NCBI GenBank assembly: GCA_944388865.1
Contig: CALXKM010000002.1
Location: forward strand, 85,945 to 149,944
Length of the DNA: 64,000 nucleotides
From: an uncultured Duodenibacillus sp.
Lineage (GTDB): Bacteria; Pseudomonadota; Gammaproteobacteria; Burkholderiales; Burkholderiaceae_F
Direction: 5' to 3'
Positions 47,149-56,279 of the stretch are shown here, in pieces (the first letter of the stretch is position 1; each line of letters starts with the position of its first letter). The notes under the pieces were generated by a model, which saw only the letters and a program-made list of their open reading frames with translations, was not told the DNA's origin and did no database searches. Position numbers and translations under genes: made by a program.

Positions 47149-47278
47149 ACTTATCCGCGTTCATATGACGCATTGCGCAAAAAGCGCACAGCATTGAGAT
47201 TTTTCTGCAAGTGTCTTTTCTTTTGAGATTCCAAAATAAGCAACATGCAAGTTTGTTTTGAGAAAGGAGGCACATGCA

Positions 47279-48316
47279 ATGAAGCGCAGAGATTTCATCA
47301 GCGCAACCATGGCTGCAGGCGTTGCGGCTGGGTTGCCTTTGGGCGGCGTCTGCGCCCAAAATGAACAAAACAAAAGTCAGCGTGCAGCAGCCAAAGTTGA
47401 TGACGGGTCCGTCGTCAACGTGCCGATGGACAAGCGCACAGGCCCCGAGTCGGTTGTGTACTTCACGCGAGACCTGTCTGCAGCCGGGTTGCGCAAGATT
47501 GTCTCCAAGGTTTCTTCCGTGCTCGAAGGCAAGGTGGCCGTGAAGCTGCACACGGGCGAAAAAGGCGGCCCAAACATTTTGCCGCGCGACTGGGTCAAGG
47601 AGCTGCTTGACAAGGACATCAAAAACGCAACGATTGTTGAGACCAACACCTACTACGCAGGCGATCGCGATACGACGGCCAAGCATCTCGATACGCTGAA
47701 GGTCAACGGCTGGACATTCTGCCCGGTCGACATCATGGACGCTGATGGCACGGCGATGATTCCGGTCAAGGGAGCCAAGCACATTGCTGAGATCAGCGTC
47801 GGCAAAAATATTTTGAAATACGACAGCCTTTTGGTGCTCACGCACTTCAAAGGACATACGATGGGCGGATTTGGCGGCTCCAACAAAAATATTTCCATTG
47901 GCTGCGCCGATGCCCATACCGGCAAAAAGCAGCTGCATGCGGGATCTTCAGGTCAGCAGTGGGGCATCACTGGCCGCGAATTTATGGAAAACATGGTTGA
48001 CTCAACCAAAGGCATTACGGATCATTTCAAAGGTCGTGTCTGCTACGTCAACGTGCTGCGCCGCATGAGCGTTGACTGTGACTGCACCGGCAAAGCCGCT
48101 CAAGAACCGAGCGTGCCCGACATCGGAATTTTCGCTTCGCTGGATCTGCTTGCCGTCGAGCAGGCCTCGGTCGATGCAGTATATGAACTAGGACAAGCAA
48201 GCGCGCCGCTGCGCGAGCGCATCGAATCTCGACACGGGCTGCGGCAGCTTTCTGCTATGCGAGAAATTGGACTTGGAAGCGAGAAGTACAGCATTGTTGA
48301 TCTCGACAAGGCATAA
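47279..48316 (+). CDS. DUF362 domain protein with Tat-type signal
   Basis: 345 residues from ATG 47279, which follows AAGGAGG; an in-frame ATG seven codons upstream lies within that site. The N-terminus KRRDFISATMAAGVAAGLPL is a twin-arginine-like signal with an Ala-Gln-rich cleavage region. The body matches DUF362 (VAVKLHTGEKGGPN, KGHTMGGFGGSNKNISIGCAD). No CxxCxxC ferredoxin motif is present, so it is the single-domain form. Function unknown; export with a Tat signal suggests a folded or cofactor-bound periplasmic protein. Confidence 0.8.
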   Translation: MKRRDFISATMAAGVAAGLPLGGVCAQNEQNKSQRAAAKVDDGSVVNVPMDKRTGPESVVYFTRDLSAAGLRKIVSKVSSVLEGKVAVKLHTGEKGGPNILPRDWVKELLDKDIKNATIVETNTYYAGDRDTTAKHLDTLKVNGWTFCPVDIMDADGTAMIPVKGAKHIAEISVGKNILKYDSLLVLTHFKGHTMGGFGGSNKNISIGCADAHTGKKQLHAGSSGQQWGITGREFMENMVDSTKGITDHFKGRVCYVNVLRRMSVDCDCTGKAAQEPSVPDIGIFASLDLLAVEQASVDAVYELGQASAPLRERIESRHGLRQLSAMREIGLGSEKYSIVDLDKA

Positions 48317-48409
48317 GCGTACGGATGCCTCACGGTTTCGATCGCACCGTGCGCAGCCGCCGCCGCGTGAACACTCGAGCTTCTGACGGGTGGCTTGACG
48401 ATTGCCGAC

Positions 48410-48454
48410 TTGACGGCCGCAGCGTTCAAACGCGATGAACGCTGCGGCCGTCAA
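48410..48454. repeat. Perfect 19-bp inverted repeat with 7-base loop
   Basis: The arms start TTGACGGCCGCAGCGTTCA and are perfectly complementary; the loop is AACGCGA. It lies 94 bases after the DUF362 stop and 125 bases before the MFS gene. No T-run follows on the plus strand and only weakly on the minus. It may be a Rho-independent-like end, a protein site or a repeat element. Confidence 0.6.
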
Positions 48455-48578
48455 ACGTTTGCAAGAATCGTCAATATTTGCTGATGACTACAGCTTTTGG
48501 CAGCCTTTGAGCGTGTTACGATTCGCGGCCTGCACAGATGCAAAATCATCATAGGAAAGCGCGAAAAGTCTTTGGCTT

Positions 48579-49811
48579 ATGCAAACACCTCAATTGACCA
48601 AATTCGGACCGCGGGCCTGGCTGCCGATTATCGGTCTGGCCTTTGCCGCTTTTGTCTTTAACACCTCGGAATTTTTGCCTGTCGGGTTGCTGCCAGACAT
48701 TGCGCACAGTCTGAATGAAACGGTTCCGTTTACCGGGTTGATTTTGACGGGATACGCCTTCGTTGTGGCGGTGATGTCGCTGCCTTTGACGGTGCTTACT
48801 GCGAAAGTCGAGCGCAGAAAATTGCTTCTTGTGCTGCTCGTTATTTTTTCGCTGTGCCATTTTGTGGTGCTTTGGGTGCAAAGCTTTGAAGCGCTGCTTG
48901 CTGCTCGCGTCGGCGTTGCGCTTGCGCACTCAGTCTTTTGGTCGATCATGACGCCCTTGGCTGCGCGCGTGGCGCCGCACGGCAGGCGTGCGCTGGGATT
49001 GGCCTGCGTGATGGGCGGCACGATCGTGGCCACTGTCCTGGGCGTGCCCATCGGCACCAAGCTTGGACATTACTTCGGCTGGCAGGAGGCTTTCTGCATC
49101 ATCGGACTTGCCTCCATGACGGTCTTTTGCATTATTTTTCTGACGCTTCCGGAGTGCCGCAGCAGCAAGGCGGGCTCCTTTTCGAGTCTGCCGATTATTT
49201 TGAGGCGCCCTGCGCTGCTGCAGCTTTATGCGCTCACGGTCATTACGGTGCTCGGCCAGTACACCGTGTATTCGTACATCAGCCCGATTATGAGCGAAGC
49301 GGGCGGATTTTCCGAAGGCGACATCGTCACCATGCTCTTTGTGTTCGGCATCGCAGGCATTGCCGGTACGGTGATCGGCTCCAAAACGGTCGAGCGCTTT
49401 AAAAATGCTTCGCTTGCGGCTCCTTTGACGGTCATTGCTGCATGTCTTTTTTTGCTTGTGCCTGCCTGCGCGAACTACTCCTGTCTTGCTGCTTTGATTT
49501 TTGTGTGGGGCGCAGCCATCACGGTCGTGTGTTTGGCTTTTCAGACTCTGTTGCTGTCAGCGGCTTCGGACGCAGCAGACGTTGCCACCTCGCTTTACTC
49601 AGGGATATTTAATGTCGGCATCGGAGGCGGCGCGTTCATCGGCAGCCGCGTGTCGGAACATTTCGGCTTTTTGCCGGTAAGCTTCGTCGGCGCGGCGCTT
49701 GTCTGCGTGAGTCTTTCGATCGTTGCTGTCATCTGGATCAAGACAGGCAGCGTCGTGCTTAAATCCGGTCTTGAAAAAGCTGATGAAGAAGGTGCCCCTT
49801 TATCGCAATAA
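48579..49811 (+). CDS. MFS exporter, SotB/YdeA-like
   Basis: 410 residues with twelve hydrophobic segments. The N-terminal block NTSEFLPVGLLPDIA and the segment GYAFVVAVMSLPLTVLTAKVERR resemble the sugar-efflux SotB (YdeA) group of DHA1 transporters, inner membrane. The real substrate is not predictable. The following gene begins four bases after its stop region. Confidence 0.82.
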   Translation: MQTPQLTKFGPRAWLPIIGLAFAAFVFNTSEFLPVGLLPDIAHSLNETVPFTGLILTGYAFVVAVMSLPLTVLTAKVERRKLLLVLLVIFSLCHFVVLWVQSFEALLAARVGVALAHSVFWSIMTPLAARVAPHGRRALGLACVMGGTIVATVLGVPIGTKLGHYFGWQEAFCIIGLASMTVFCIIFLTLPECRSSKAGSFSSLPIILRRPALLQLYALTVITVLGQYTVYSYISPIMSEAGGFSEGDIVTMLFVFGIAGIAGTVIGSKTVERFKNASLAAPLTVIAACLFLLVPACANYSCLAALIFVWGAAITVVCLAFQTLLLSAASDAADVATSLYSGIFNVGIGGGAFIGSRVSEHFGFLPVSFVGAALVCVSLSIVAVIWIKTGSVVLKSGLEKADEEGAPLSQ

Positions 49812-49815
49812 ACCC

Positions 49816-50448
49816 ATGGCTGACTCCTATCGCATACCAGACATCAAGCCCGGCGCCTTGCACCGCGCAGAAGGAACCATTCGTGGCTCGCGCTTCATCG
49901 TGAGCATGGCGCACTGCGCCGATGACGCATCGGCAAAAGACTTCATTGAATCCATTCGCGCAGAACATCCTCATGCGACGCACAACTGCTGGGCCTACCA
50001 GGCCGGACGCCCAGGGACGACTGCGCATATCGGCGCAAGCGATGACGGCGAACCGAAGGGAACGGCTGGGCGCCCGATGCTCACCGTTTTGCTGCATTGC
50101 GGCGTGGGAGAGATCGCCGCGGTCGTGACGCGCTATTTCGGCGGCACGCTTCTTGGCACGGGAGGCTTGGTGCGGGCTTATCAAGGTTTAGTAAAACTTG
50201 GGCTTGAGACGCTTGCCGTCAAGGAAAAGCGCCCCAGCGTTGTCTTTGAGGCCGTGTTTGAGCATCGCTTTGCGCCGCATGTGCTGCGCACAGTTCAACG
50301 CATGGGCGTTGACGTGCTCGAAAAGCGCTTTGAGAGCAATGTGACTGTTCTTTTGGAAGCGGCGCTCGAAGACGACGAAAGCGTGCGCAAGGCGCTGGGC
50401 GAAATCTGCGCCGGCCGCATCGAATTTCGCTCTCTTGGTGGAAAATAG
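49816..50448 (+). CDS. YigZ/IMPACT family protein
   Basis: 210 residues from ATG 49816; a longer in-frame ORF starts inside the MFS gene but carries nothing family-like. IMPACT N-terminal domain with GSRFIVSMAHC, HNCWAYQ, DDGEPKGTAGRPML and VVTRYFGGTLLGTGGLVRAY; the C-terminal ferredoxin-like DUF1949 follows. The exact role of YigZ is not established; homologues affect translation regulation. Confidence 0.9.
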   Translation: MADSYRIPDIKPGALHRAEGTIRGSRFIVSMAHCADDASAKDFIESIRAEHPHATHNCWAYQAGRPGTTAHIGASDDGEPKGTAGRPMLTVLLHCGVGEIAAVVTRYFGGTLLGTGGLVRAYQGLVKLGLETLAVKEKRPSVVFEAVFEHRFAPHVLRTVQRMGVDVLEKRFESNVTVLLEAALEDDESVRKALGEICAGRIEFRSLGGK

Positions 50449-50493
50449 AAGCTGTGGCGGCAGCTTTAGATCGAGCTTTTGAAGAAGAGCTAG

Positions 50494-52224
50494 TCAAAAG
50501 GCGCCGACGCGATAGCGATCATCAGACCTTGGACGGAAGGATTCGATCTGAACCGCACTGGCATCGGCCGACTGCGCTTCGTCTTCGACGGAATATTTGT
50601 CGATGTAAAAGCGACAGACCTGAGTTGAGGCGTGCACAATCGTCAGTCCTGAGTGCCAGCTGATGGCGCTGCGCTCTGAGAGATTGAGCCGCGTGCTTTG
50701 CAGGCAATCTTCTCCTGGCGCGTAGTGCAGGGCAATGGCGGCGTTTTTGACCTCAGAGGCAATGTTTTTATATGTACGGTTGCTGTCGATGACTGGTTCA
50801 AAAAGGCCGATTGCGGTGATCCACAGCACTGTGAGTCCAACCGCGGAAAGCCAGGGGCCGTTCCAGAAGGCGATGGCGCGCTTTTTCAAACGCTTAAAGC
50901 AAAGCGTCATCCAGAAGGCCGACACGGCAAGCGCTGCCAAGACGCCGGGCCAGGCGCTGTGCGCCTGAGACTCGTCAGCGACCAGGCGCAATATCGAGTA
51001 GTGCATTTTAGGCGGAAAGCCAATGCTCCACGCCGTCCAGTAGGCCCAAACGCCGATCAGTGCAAGCGTAAAGACGGCAATGGCAAACCACTCGAGCATG
51101 CTCTTGGATTCTGTTTTGGTCGACATGAGACCGAAGGCCGCAAGCGTGCAGATCGGCGCAATCACAACGCAAAGCAAGGTCTCTGCGCTGATGCGGTCTG
51201 AAAGAATAAATCCCAATATCCAGGCCGCGCAAAAAGCAAGCGGCATGGCAATCTGAGTGACCGAAAGCGATCTTCTCCACACCCAAATAGCCCAGACGGC
51301 AAAGGGCCACGTCGGGCACAGATACCAGATGAAGTGCTTGGCAAGCCAGCCCAGTTCGTGGAAATTGATCAAGCCGAAAATATCGGCCTGAGACTGAGCC
51401 CAGAGGTTGAAGTAGTCTCCGGCGACTTCATCGGCTAGACAGTACGAAACCGCTGGCCAAAGAGAGAAGACTGCAAAAGCGGTGATCACCGTGGTGAGAA
51501 TTTTGCGGTCAAGCCGCCCGATGCCGTGCACCAGCACGTGCGAGAGCACGCAGCCGGTGAGCACCGTGACGCCGGCCAGTAGGCTTGAGGCAAGAATCAA
51601 TGCTCCGCTGGCAAGGCCAGCCAAGGCTGATCCCCAGTAGGGGCGCGTCAGAGACCAGGCGCAGCCGAAATAGGCGAGAGCCCCGAAGGCAAGTTCGACC
51701 GTCTCGACAGTCGCTTCATGATTTTTGACGACCAGCCCAAAGATGGAAATGAAAAAAAGCGTGGCGGTGTCGGCAACTAAACGACCATAGTCGCGATAGG
51801 GAGCTTCTCGTCCGAAGGGCTGCGAGATGGGTTGTGCTTCGCGGCGGCGAGCCAAAAACCACGTGCCGTACCACAGCGAAGCCGTGGTGATGACGAACCA
51901 AACGATGGCGGTGGCCCGCATGGCCCAAAGCTGAGAAATGAAATCAGGCGTAAGCGCCACAAAAACGGCGGCAAGCCAGGTCGCCAGCGGCCCGTGCTCG
52001 GTGATCACTTCTCCGGAGGCCATCGGAAAGAGCCATGCGGCCGGGTCGCCGGAAATCATGGCGAGCACCTCGGCAAGCATGCGGGATTCCTGGCTGGACC
52101 ATAAGTCGCGTGAGAAAAGTCCGACGAGAATGAAGATGCTCAGCAGCGTGAGCAGCAACGTACGGGGGAGCTTGCGGGCTGCCTCGCTGGAAACACGCAC
52201 GGGAGATGGTTTGAGATCGAGCAT
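50494..52224 (-). CDS. Membrane glycosyltransferase, ArnT/GT83-like (GT-C fold)
   Basis: 576 residues with about eleven hydrophobic segments. The first periplasmic loop carries SRDLWSSQESRMLAEV, corresponding to the DE/ES catalytic loop of ArnT-type transferases, and a second conserved stretch TEHGPLATW follows. These enzymes use polyprenyl-phosphate-linked sugars to modify lipid A or glycans in the periplasm. It could act on the LPS made by genes 1-8432. Substrate is not predictable; a Dol-P-Man-type protein O-mannosyltransferase is the alternative. Confidence 0.75.
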   Translation of the reverse strand: MLDLKPSPVRVSSEAARKLPRTLLLTLLSIFILVGLFSRDLWSSQESRMLAEVLAMISGDPAAWLFPMASGEVITEHGPLATWLAAVFVALTPDFISQLWAMRATAIVWFVITTASLWYGTWFLARRREAQPISQPFGREAPYRDYGRLVADTATLFFISIFGLVVKNHEATVETVELAFGALAYFGCAWSLTRPYWGSALAGLASGALILASSLLAGVTVLTGCVLSHVLVHGIGRLDRKILTTVITAFAVFSLWPAVSYCLADEVAGDYFNLWAQSQADIFGLINFHELGWLAKHFIWYLCPTWPFAVWAIWVWRRSLSVTQIAMPLAFCAAWILGFILSDRISAETLLCVVIAPICTLAAFGLMSTKTESKSMLEWFAIAVFTLALIGVWAYWTAWSIGFPPKMHYSILRLVADESQAHSAWPGVLAALAVSAFWMTLCFKRLKKRAIAFWNGPWLSAVGLTVLWITAIGLFEPVIDSNRTYKNIASEVKNAAIALHYAPGEDCLQSTRLNLSERSAISWHSGLTIVHASTQVCRFYIDKYSVEDEAQSADASAVQIESFRPRSDDRYRVGAF

Positions 52225-52282
52225 TGAGCTGGCGAAAAAAGATTTTTTCTGATTTTATCCGCTTTTGTCAGCAGTAGAACGC

Positions 52283-52325
52283 AAAAAAGGCAGTCGATGC
52301 GCAATTTCGTTGCGGCATGACTGCC
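52283..52325 (-). terminator. Intrinsic terminator after rpmE2
   Basis: On the minus strand GGCAGTC and GACTGCC form a stem with further pairing inside (ATGC/GCAT-like), followed by six T residues (52288-52283). A second perfect 10-bp hairpin (52335-52344 with 52356-52365) precedes it. They end the rpmE2 transcript between the stop and the membrane glycosyltransferase. Confidence 0.75.
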
Positions 52326-52390
52326 TTTCGCACTGTTTGTCTGCAGAATAAGTCCGCAGACAAACTTCACCGAGTGCCAAAAGGCGCAGA

Positions 52391-52648
52391 TTACTTCTTG
52401 GCCTTGGTGACGTGAGCGTACTTGGCGCGGAACTTTTCCACGCGGCCGGCTTCAACGATGCGCGTCTGAGCGCCGGTGTAGAAGGGATGGCTTTCAGACG
52501 AGGTATCAAGCTTGAAGAGCGGGTAGGTCACGCCGTCGATCTCCACCGTCTCGCGGGTCTGCACGGCAGAAGAGATGATGAAGGTCTTGTTGATCGAGAG
52601 GTCCACGAAGGCAACGGGACGGTACTCGGGATGAATATTGGGTTTCAT
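52391..52648 (-). CDS. rpmE2: Ribosomal protein L31, type B (zinc-independent)
   Basis: 85 residues starting MKPNIHPEYRPV. It lacks the zinc-binding cysteines of type A L31, so it is the zinc-independent paralogue; SHPFYTG and the C-terminal Lys-rich tail KYAHVTKAKK are typical. The type B form in some bacteria is induced under zinc limitation, but no Zur site is recognisable here. Confidence 0.94.
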   Translation of the reverse strand: MKPNIHPEYRPVAFVDLSINKTFIISSAVQTRETVEIDGVTYPLFKLDTSSESHPFYTGAQTRIVEAGRVEKFRAKYAHVTKAKK

Positions 52649-52806
52649 TTTGTTTGAATTCCGGAAAAACGAGGTTTTTGTCGGTCGCCCTGCCCGCCTT
52701 ACGAAGCCGCCTTCATAGGGGAGGTCTTACGCTAGGTATGCACGCCACGTGCCGAACGGAAAGTCGTGATTATCTATGAAAAAAGAAAGAAAATCAAGAC
52801 TCTTTT

Positions 52807-52864
52807 GGCAAAGAAATCTCGCTTTGCCGGCTGCAGGAACTGCACTTTTGGGCTGCCGGCAAAG
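52807..52864 (-). promoter_or_regulatory. Competing hairpins downstream of rho
   Basis: CTTTGCCGGC (52822-52831) is perfectly complementary to GCCGGCAAAG (52855-52864). Its first seven bases can instead pair with GGCAAAG (52807-52813). The two stems are mutually exclusive. It lies between rho (minus) and rpmE2 and probably includes the rho terminator, with a pyrimidine-rich stretch beyond on the minus strand. Confidence 0.4.
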
Positions 52865-52890
52865 AAGGTTTTGGCAGAAAGAGTGTGGGT

Positions 52891-54153
52891 TTATTTCGGC
52901 CCGCGCATCAGATCAAAGAATTCGGCGTTGGACTTCGTGTTGCGGATTTTGTCGAGCAAAAACTCCATCGCCTCAATCTCGTCCATGTCAAAGAGAAGCT
53001 TTCTCAGAATCCAGACCTTTTGCAAAATGTCGGGCTTGATGAGCAGATCTTCGCGACGCGTGCCTGAGCGGTTGATGTTGATGGCCGGATAGACGCGCTT
53101 TTCAGCCAGACGTCGCTCAAGCACGATTTCCGAGTTGCCTGTTCCCTTGAATTCTTCAAAGATCACGTCATCCATGCGGCTGCCGGTATCGACGAGAGCC
53201 GTGCCCAAAATGGTGAGCGAGCCGCCTTCTTCGATGTTGCGCGCAGCGCCGAAAAAGCGCTTGGGGCGCTGCAAGGCGTTGGCGTCCACGCCGCCTGTGA
53301 GCACTTTGCCCGAGCTCGGCACAACTGTGTTGTAGGCACGAGCCAGACGCGTGATCGAATCAAGCAGAATCACGACATCCTTTTTGCTTTCGGCAAGGCG
53401 CTTTGCCTTTTCAATCACCATTTCAGCGACCTGCACGTGACGCGTGGCAGGTTCATCGAACGTTGAAGCGATCACTTCTCCCTTGACCGTGCGCTGCATT
53501 TCGGTCACTTCCTCAGGGCGCTCGTCAATCAAAAGAACGATAAGCACGCAGTCGGGGTGGTTGGCCGTGATGGCGTGCGCAATCGACTGCAGCAGAATCG
53601 TTTTGCCCGACTTGGGGCTTGCGACGATCAGACCGCGCTGGCCTTTGCCGATCGGGGCGATGATGTCGATAAGGCGCCCCGTGACGTTTTCCTCGCCGCG
53701 CATGTTGCGCTCGAGCTTTAACGGCTCGGTTGGAAAGAGCGGCGTGAGGTTTTCAAAGAGCATGCGGTGCTTGAGCGCTTCGGGCGGTTGACCGTTGACG
53801 GTGTCGACCTTGACAAGAGCAAAGTAGCGCTCGTTGTCCTTGGGCGTGCGCACTTCGCCTTCAATCGAGTCGCCCGTGTGCAGATTGAAGCGGCGGATCT
53901 GCGAGGGGGAAATGTAGATATCGTCTGTGCTTGCCAGATAGCTCGTATCGGGACTGCGCAGAAAGCCGAAGCCGTCGGGCAGGACCTCAAGGGTGCCGTC
54001 GCCGAAGATTTGTTCGCCCTGTTTGGCGCGTTTCTTGAGGATGGCGAACATGAGTTCTTGCTTGCGCATGCGCTGAGCGTTGTCGATCTCAAGTTCAGTG
54101 GCCATGTCAAGCAGCTGGCTGATGTGCAGCGTTTTGAGCTCGGAAAGATGCAT
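52891..54153 (-). CDS. rho: Transcription termination factor Rho
   Basis: 420 residues, full length. N-terminal helix bundle ([15 protein letters not shown]), cold-shock RNA-binding domain with GFGFLR, Walker A SPKSGKT near residue 180, Walker [17 protein letters not shown] near 260, and the R-loop region. The hexamer ends many transcripts. trxA lies upstream on the same strand, the common trxA-rho arrangement. Confidence 0.97.
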   Translation of the reverse strand: MHLSELKTLHISQLLDMATELEIDNAQRMRKQELMFAILKKRAKQGEQIFGDGTLEVLPDGFGFLRSPDTSYLASTDDIYISPSQIRRFNLHTGDSIEGEVRTPKDNERYFALVKVDTVNGQPPEALKHRMLFENLTPLFPTEPLKLERNMRGEENVTGRLIDIIAPIGKGQRGLIVASPKSGKTILLQSIAHAITANHPDCVLIVLLIDERPEEVTEMQRTVKGEVIASTFDEPATRHVQVAEMVIEKAKRLAESKKDVVILLDSITRLARAYNTVVPSSGKVLTGGVDANALQRPKRFFGAARNIEEGGSLTILGTALVDTGSRMDDVIFEEFKGTGNSEIVLERRLAEKRVYPAININRSGTRREDLLIKPDILQKVWILRKLLFDMDEIEAMEFLLDKIRNTKSNAEFFDLMRGPK

Positions 54154-54469
54154 GGTGGTGAATCAGAGCAAAGATGTCGTTGTTGGTGAAAAATCCTCGG
54201 AAGGCTTTTCCTTGGCAAAAAGCCCTTAAGGGCAGGCAGCTGCAGGTCTGAGCCTTGCATGTGCGCCAGGACGCGTCCGCAAAAATTCGGCAATGCTTGA
54301 AAATTCTATGCGTGGAAATGCAGACGCACCGGGATGCCGGCGCCTTGCGCTGCGAAAAGAAATTCGACAGATCCGAATGGAAAAAGTGTTCGCAGAGGAC
54401 TAAGCCCGGAGGCCGCAGACCGAAAACAGGCGTGCGGCGCTGCCGAGTTTGCGCATTATATAAGGAAAA
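54154..54469 (-). other. rho leader and trxA-rho spacer
   Basis: 316 bases. On the minus strand GCCCTTAAGGGC followed by TTTTTG (54223-54234) resembles a weak attenuator, and GGCTTTT/AAAAGCC (54204-54210 with 54219-54225) overlaps it, so the two cannot form together. rho is autoregulated through its leader in E. coli; here this is only suggestive. No gene is evident. Confidence 0.4.
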
Positions 54470-54799
54470 TTAGATGAACTTTTCAATGAAGGCGTTCAAT
54501 TCGCTGCGGCCCATTGCGCCGACGTGCTGATCAACGAGCTGCCCGTTTTTGTAAACGAGAATGGTGGGAATGCCGCGGATGCCGTTGGCGCTGGCAACAG
54601 AGCTGTTCTCATCGACGTTGTACTTGCAGATCAAAGCTTTGCCGTCGTAGGCGTCGGCAGCGGCGTCAAGCGACGGAGCGAGCATGCGGCAGGGACCGCA
54701 CCAGGGAGCCCAAAAGTCAACGAAAACAGGCTTGTCGCCAGCCTCTTCAAGAGTGCTTTGAAAGGAGGCGTCGGTGATGTGAACGATTTTTTCACTCAT
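54470..54799 (-). CDS. trxA: Thioredoxin
   Basis: 109 residues from ATG 54799; an upstream in-frame extension is not family-like. The redox motif is WAPWCGPC near residue 30, with IRGIPTILVYKNGQ and the C-terminal helix. Cytoplasmic disulfide reductant. Encoded just upstream of rho, as in many proteobacteria. Confidence 0.96.
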   Translation of the reverse strand: MSEKIVHITDASFQSTLEEAGDKPVFVDFWAPWCGPCRMLAPSLDAAADAYDGKALICKYNVDENSSVASANGIRGIPTILVYKNGQLVDQHVGAMGRSELNAFIEKFI

Positions 54800-55364
54800 G
54801 TCAGTTTTTCCTGAAAATAGCTGTTCGGACAGCTTGAAAAAGAAAGAGTTGAAATTTAACAGGCGCTTGAGTCCGAGATGTCGGCGCAATGACTCTCGAT
54901 AGGCGGCCGCCGCTAAAGGTGTTGATGAAAAAAGATGAGCTCCACGTGCGTTGAGCCAAAAGCTTCGGCAACGCACAAGCGGCAAGACCTAGTCTACGGG
55001 CCGGCGAAAGAATTCGCCGCAGACGCAGCGACAAAACGCGGCGCCGGCAACAACCTATGCAATAACCGGATGTGCCGGCCAAACGCCCTGTGCCCGAGCA
55101 ATATAACAAAAAACACTTCCGTGCGCATCACGGCAGCAGTGAGTTTTGCCAGACTTCTTGCTTTGCTGCTATCGCAGTCATTGCTTTTGGTTATCGAGTC
55201 GGATTGGCAAAGTGGCTTTGCTTGAAAAGACTCTGCAAAAAGCCAGCTTCAGCGGCCGCGGCCCGGTCAAGTGTGCGCAAAGTCCGCCTGTTGCCTACAA
55301 TTAGCCACTGCGCCTTCACGGGCTGCATCAGAATAATCAAACAAATTTTAGGGATAGGGAAAAA
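54800..55364. other. Divergent intergenic region between trxA and argF
   Basis: 565 bases that must hold the promoters of both genes. TACAAT-like hexamer near 55297 is a candidate -10 for argF. Small stems: GGCGAA/TTCGCC (55003-55018) and GCAAAG/CTTTGC (55207-55221). No ORF with family resemblance, no tRNA, no clear ArgR box. Confidence 0.45.
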
Positions 55365-56279
55365 ATGACGATCCGCCACTTTCTAAAGCTTGCCGACTTC
55401 TCGGCCCAGGAGCTCAACCACATGCTTGAGCGTGCGCTTTGGATAAAGCAGAAGCAAAAGGCGGGCACGCCTTATCGCCCGTTTGAAGGCAAGGTGCTTT
55501 TGATGATTTTTGAAAAGGCAAGCACCCGCACGCGCGTCTCTTTTGAGGCAGGATTTTGCCAGATGGGCGGCAGCGTCATCCATCTGGCAAGTCAGGGCTC
55601 GCAGCTGGGCCGCTCGGAATCCATTGAAGACACTGCCCGCGTTGTGAGCCGCATGGTCGATCTGGTCATGATCCGCACCTTCGGTCAAGACAGACTCGAG
55701 GCTTTTGCCGACAACAGCAGGGTTGCCGTCATCAATGGACTCACCAACGAGTATCACCCCGTGCAGATCATGACCGACATCATGACGTTCATGGAGCACA
55801 AGGGCTCTATTGCCGGACGCAAAGTCTGCTGGGTCGGAGACGCCAACAACATGAGCTATTCCTGGCTCGAAGCGGCAAAGATTCTGGGCTTTCACATGAA
55901 TCTGGCCATTCCCGAAGGGTATCCGCTTGACCTTTCCCTGATCCCGGAGGGAAGCGACTACTACACTTTGTTTAAGGATCCTGTTGAGGCCGCACAGGGG
56001 TGCGATCTGGTCACGACCGACGTCTGGACCTCCATGGGATATGAAGAGGAAAACGAAAAGCGCCGCCGCGATTTTGCAAACTACTGCGTCAACGAAAAGG
56101 TGATGGCAGCGGCCAATCCCGGCGCGCTCTTTATGCATTGTCTGCCCGCGCATCGCGGCGAAGAGGTTGCAGCTGCCGTCATCGATGGTCCGCAGTCCGT
56201 GGTCTTTGATGAGGCGGAAAATCGCTTGCATGCGCAAAAAGGCATCATGGAGTTTTGTCTTAAGGGCTGGGTTGACTAA
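55365..56279 (+). CDS. argF: Ornithine carbamoyltransferase
   Basis: 304 residues. Carbamoyl-phosphate loop EKASTRTRVSFE (STRTR near 52-56) and the ornithine-binding MHCLPAHRGEEV near 257 are intact, as is the SMG-type loop in VWTSMGYE. It forms citrulline in arginine synthesis. The fold-I decarboxylase at 14172 could consume arginine. The pseudouridine synthase gene starts at its stop codon. Confidence 0.96.
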   Translation: MTIRHFLKLADFSAQELNHMLERALWIKQKQKAGTPYRPFEGKVLLMIFEKASTRTRVSFEAGFCQMGGSVIHLASQGSQLGRSESIEDTARVVSRMVDLVMIRTFGQDRLEAFADNSRVAVINGLTNEYHPVQIMTDIMTFMEHKGSIAGRKVCWVGDANNMSYSWLEAAKILGFHMNLAIPEGYPLDLSLIPEGSDYYTLFKDPVEAAQGCDLVTTDVWTSMGYEEENEKRRRDFANYCVNEKVMAAANPGALFMHCLPAHRGEEVAAAVIDGPQSVVFDEAENRLHAQKGIMEFCLKGWVD

